Positions 4,444 through 7,294 of a stretch of DNA of 7,294 nt are shown here, in pieces. Each line of letters begins with the position of its first letter. The stretch's first letter is position 1. A model generated the notes under the pieces. That model was not told the DNA's origin and searched no databases. It saw nothing but the letters and a program-made list of their open reading frames with translations. The DNA comes from Paracoccaceae bacterium (GTDB lineage: Bacteria > Pseudomonadota > Alphaproteobacteria > Rhodobacterales > Rhodobacteraceae), in assembly GCA_015487335.1 (NCBI GenBank), contig WFPZ01000075.1:1-7294 (forward strand). The letters are read 5' to 3'. The position numbers and the translations under genes were made by a program.

Positions 4444-5685
4444 ATGGCAAGCAGTGTGGCATTGAAGGCAGAGCCGGCACCAATCCTGGCCTGCACGATT
4501 TCCCGGGACGTCCAGAACTTCGACCTTCTCATCGAGGACATGGAAGCCGAACTCGGCGAGAGCTGGGGCGACCTGTCCTTGGAGGATGCCGGAATCTTTC
4601 TCAACCAGCCCGATGCGGACTCCCTCGAGTTCGTGGCCGTGGCCATTGACAAGGAAGACGAAAAGAACGTCGCGGCGATTTCGGATCTGGTCAAGACCGC
4701 CAGCGACCGCGGCATCAAGGTGATCGTGATCGCAGAGGATGTCTCGCCGATCGTGCTGCATCAGCTGCTGCGGCTCGGAGCAGAGGAATTCGTGCCCTAC
4801 CCCCTGCCCGACGGCGCCCTGCACGACGCAATCGAACGACTGCGCAAGCCCAAGGACGTGGCGCCGCCGCCTGCTTCGGTCGCCCGGGCCCCCAAGGCCT
4901 CGGGGGATCGAGACGGCGTGGTGCTGGCGATGCACGGGCTGGCCGGCGGGGTCGGCAGCACCACCTTTGCCGTGAACCTGGCCTGGGAGCTGGCCAACAT
5001 CGACAAGAAGGAACCGCCCCGGGTCTGCCTGCTGGACCTCGACCTGCAATACGGTTCGGTCGCGACATATCTCGACCTGCCGCGCCGCGAGGCGGTGTTC
5101 GAGCTGCTTTCCGACACCGAGAGCATGGACGACGAGGCCTTCATGCAGGCCCTGCAGGCCCACAAGGACAAGCTGCACGTTCTGACGGCACCGCCCGAGA
5201 TGCTGCCGCTTGACCTGATCTCCCCGGAGGACGTGAGCCGCATACTTGCAGCCGCGCAGGCCAATTTCGACTATGTGGTGGTGGACATGCCCTCCACTGT
5301 CGTCCAGTGGACGGAGACCGTTCTGAACGCCGCTCATGTCTATTTCGCCCCGCTGGAGCTGGACATGCGTTCGGCCCAGAACATCCTGCGCATGATCCGG
5401 GCGCTGAAGGCGGAGGACCTTCCGTTCGAGAAACTGCGCTACATCCTCAACCGGGCGCCGAAGTTCACCGATCTTGCCGGCAAGAGCCGCGTCAAGCGGA
5501 TGGCCGAGACGTTGAACATCGACATCGAGGTGATGATGCCCGATGGCGGAAAGGCGGTGAACGATGCCTGCGACCAGGGGGTGCCGCTTGGCGAGGCCGC
5601 CCCCAGGAACAACCTGCGCAAGGAAATCCTGAAACTCGCAACCTCCGTTCACGAGCACAATCAGGCCGTCATCGCAGAAGCGTGA
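4444..5685 (+). CDS. cpaE: Pilus localisation ATPase-like protein CpaE/TadZ
   Basis: MinD/ParA-superfamily protein that places the Tad machine in the cell, 413 residues. Residues about 12-135 form an atypical receiver-like domain (VAVAIDKEDE, IKVIVIAEDVSP, LGAEEFVPYPLPDGAL), joined by a Pro/Ala linker (139-153) to a ParA/MinD-like domain (about 157-400). The nucleotide loop reads GLAGGVGSTTFAVNLAW (from G165): both lysines of the deviant Walker A motif KGGxGKT are absent (Ala and Ser instead). The second Asp-rich motif LLDLDLQYGSVATYLDL (from 197) and the Walker B-like YVVVDMP (277-283) are present. ATP hydrolysis is therefore doubtful, as described for TadZ-type proteins. The start at 4444 is supported by GGAAGGA (4428-4434), 9 nt upstream; the open frame reaches back to 4339, but that stretch forms a hairpin and has no domain character. 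cpaF follows after 20 bases, so the two are co-transcribed. Confidence 0.93.
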   Translation: MASSVALKAEPAPILACTISRDVQNFDLLIEDMEAELGESWGDLSLEDAGIFLNQPDADSLEFVAVAIDKEDEKNVAAISDLVKTASDRGIKVIVIAEDVSPIVLHQLLRLGAEEFVPYPLPDGALHDAIERLRKPKDVAPPPASVARAPKASGDRDGVVLAMHGLAGGVGSTTFAVNLAWELANIDKKEPPRVCLLDLDLQYGSVATYLDLPRREAVFELLSDTESMDDEAFMQALQAHKDKLHVLTAPPEMLPLDLISPEDVSRILAAAQANFDYVVVDMPSTVVQWTETVLNAAHVYFAPLELDMRSAQNILRMIRALKAEDLPFEKLRYILNRAPKFTDLAGKSRVKRMAETLNIDIEVMMPDGGKAVNDACDQGVPLGEAAPRNNLRKEILKLATSVHEHNQAVIAEA

Positions 5686-5705
5686 GACGGCCGGGAAGGT
5701 ACCGA

Positions 5706-7147
<1,442 letters not shown>

Positions 7148-7148
<1 letters not shown>

Positions 7149-7294
7149 TGGTCATCAGTGCGGAACCCCTCATCTACGGCCTGATCTTCATCTCGGTCCT
7201 GGTGATCGTCGAAGGCGTCTACCTGACGGTCTTCGGCAAGTCGATCAGCCTGAATTCCCGCGTCAACCGCCGGCTGGAGATGCTCGAGAAGGGC
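7148..7294 (+). CDS. tadB: Tad inner-membrane platform protein TadB, 5' fragment
   Basis: First 49 codons of a gene that runs past the window end. The ATG at 7148-7150 overlaps the cpaF TAA stop (TAATG), and GAGGGAG at 7131-7137 serves as a somewhat distant ribosome binding site (10 nt). The peptide starts MVISAEPLIYGLIF, has one membrane segment (about residues 7-28) and then FGKSISLNSRVNRRLEMLEKG, which is typical for alphaproteobacterial TadB just before its cytoplasmic T2SSF domain. That domain is not in the window. TadB works with TadC as the GspF/PilC-like platform on which CpaF acts. The assignment rests on position after cpaF and the N-terminal pattern. Confidence 0.87.

Noticed and set aside
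5307..5705. N-terminal extension of CpaF overlapping cpaE
   Set aside because: The extension overlaps the conserved end of cpaE in another frame, is Arg/Gly-rich, and a good ribosome binding site marks the start at 5706.

Overview
This window is the core of a tight adherence (Tad/Flp, type IVb or type IVc) pilus locus. Every gene is on the + strand. The high G+C content with G/C-rich third codon positions, the alphaproteobacterial cpaB-cpaC-...-cpaE-cpaF-tadB order, the pilin core motif AVTVDWVVLTAA, and an OmpA-family lipoprotein in the slot where Caulobacter has cpaD all suggest an alphaproteobacterium. A Rhodobacteraceae (Rhodobacter/Paracoccus/Roseobacter-type) genome is most likely. This placement comes from recognising protein families, not from a database search.

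Layout. Positions 57-248 and 289-480 are tandem pilin genes encoding the same 63-residue Flp-type prepilin, followed by a strong intrinsic terminator (499-530). A third, divergent pilin lies at 716-901, after a 235-base spacer that holds a 15-base palindrome. Then come cpaB (1080-1943), an intergenic region with a long hairpin, a perfect 9-base DnaA box and a possible promoter, cpaC (2137-3552), and a gene for an OmpA-family lipoprotein (3558-4235). Two back-to-back hairpins, the second a clear intrinsic terminator, and a structured leader separate these from cpaE/tadZ (4444-5685), cpaF/tadA (5706-7148) and the first 49 codons of tadB (from 7148, cut by the window end).

How the parts work together. 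The prepilins would be cleaved after a Gly by a prepilin peptidase not present in this window. CpaF is the hexameric ATPase that drives assembly through the inner-membrane platform TadB and its usual partner TadC (downstream, not seen). CpaE/TadZ is a MinD/ParA-like localisation factor. CpaC forms the outer-membrane secretin, with CpaB as its periplasmic partner. The OmpA-family lipoprotein probably anchors the outer-membrane complex to peptidoglycan. Terminators and hairpins split the locus into at least two clear blocks and possibly four or five: pilin pair; pilin 3; cpaB; cpaC-ompA; cpaE-cpaF-tadB. That fits the need for far more pilin than machinery.

Nothing here looks like an entirely new system. 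The points most worth a second look are the two pilin genes with only synonymous differences, the Asp5-Trp6 variant of the Flp motif in all three pilins, the loss of both Walker A lysines in CpaE, the OmpA lipoprotein in place of CpaD, and the non-coding elements (DnaA box, palindrome, leader hairpin). There are no tRNAs, rRNAs, CRISPR arrays, insertion sequences or frameshifted genes that I can see. No gene-free stretch exceeds 300 bases.
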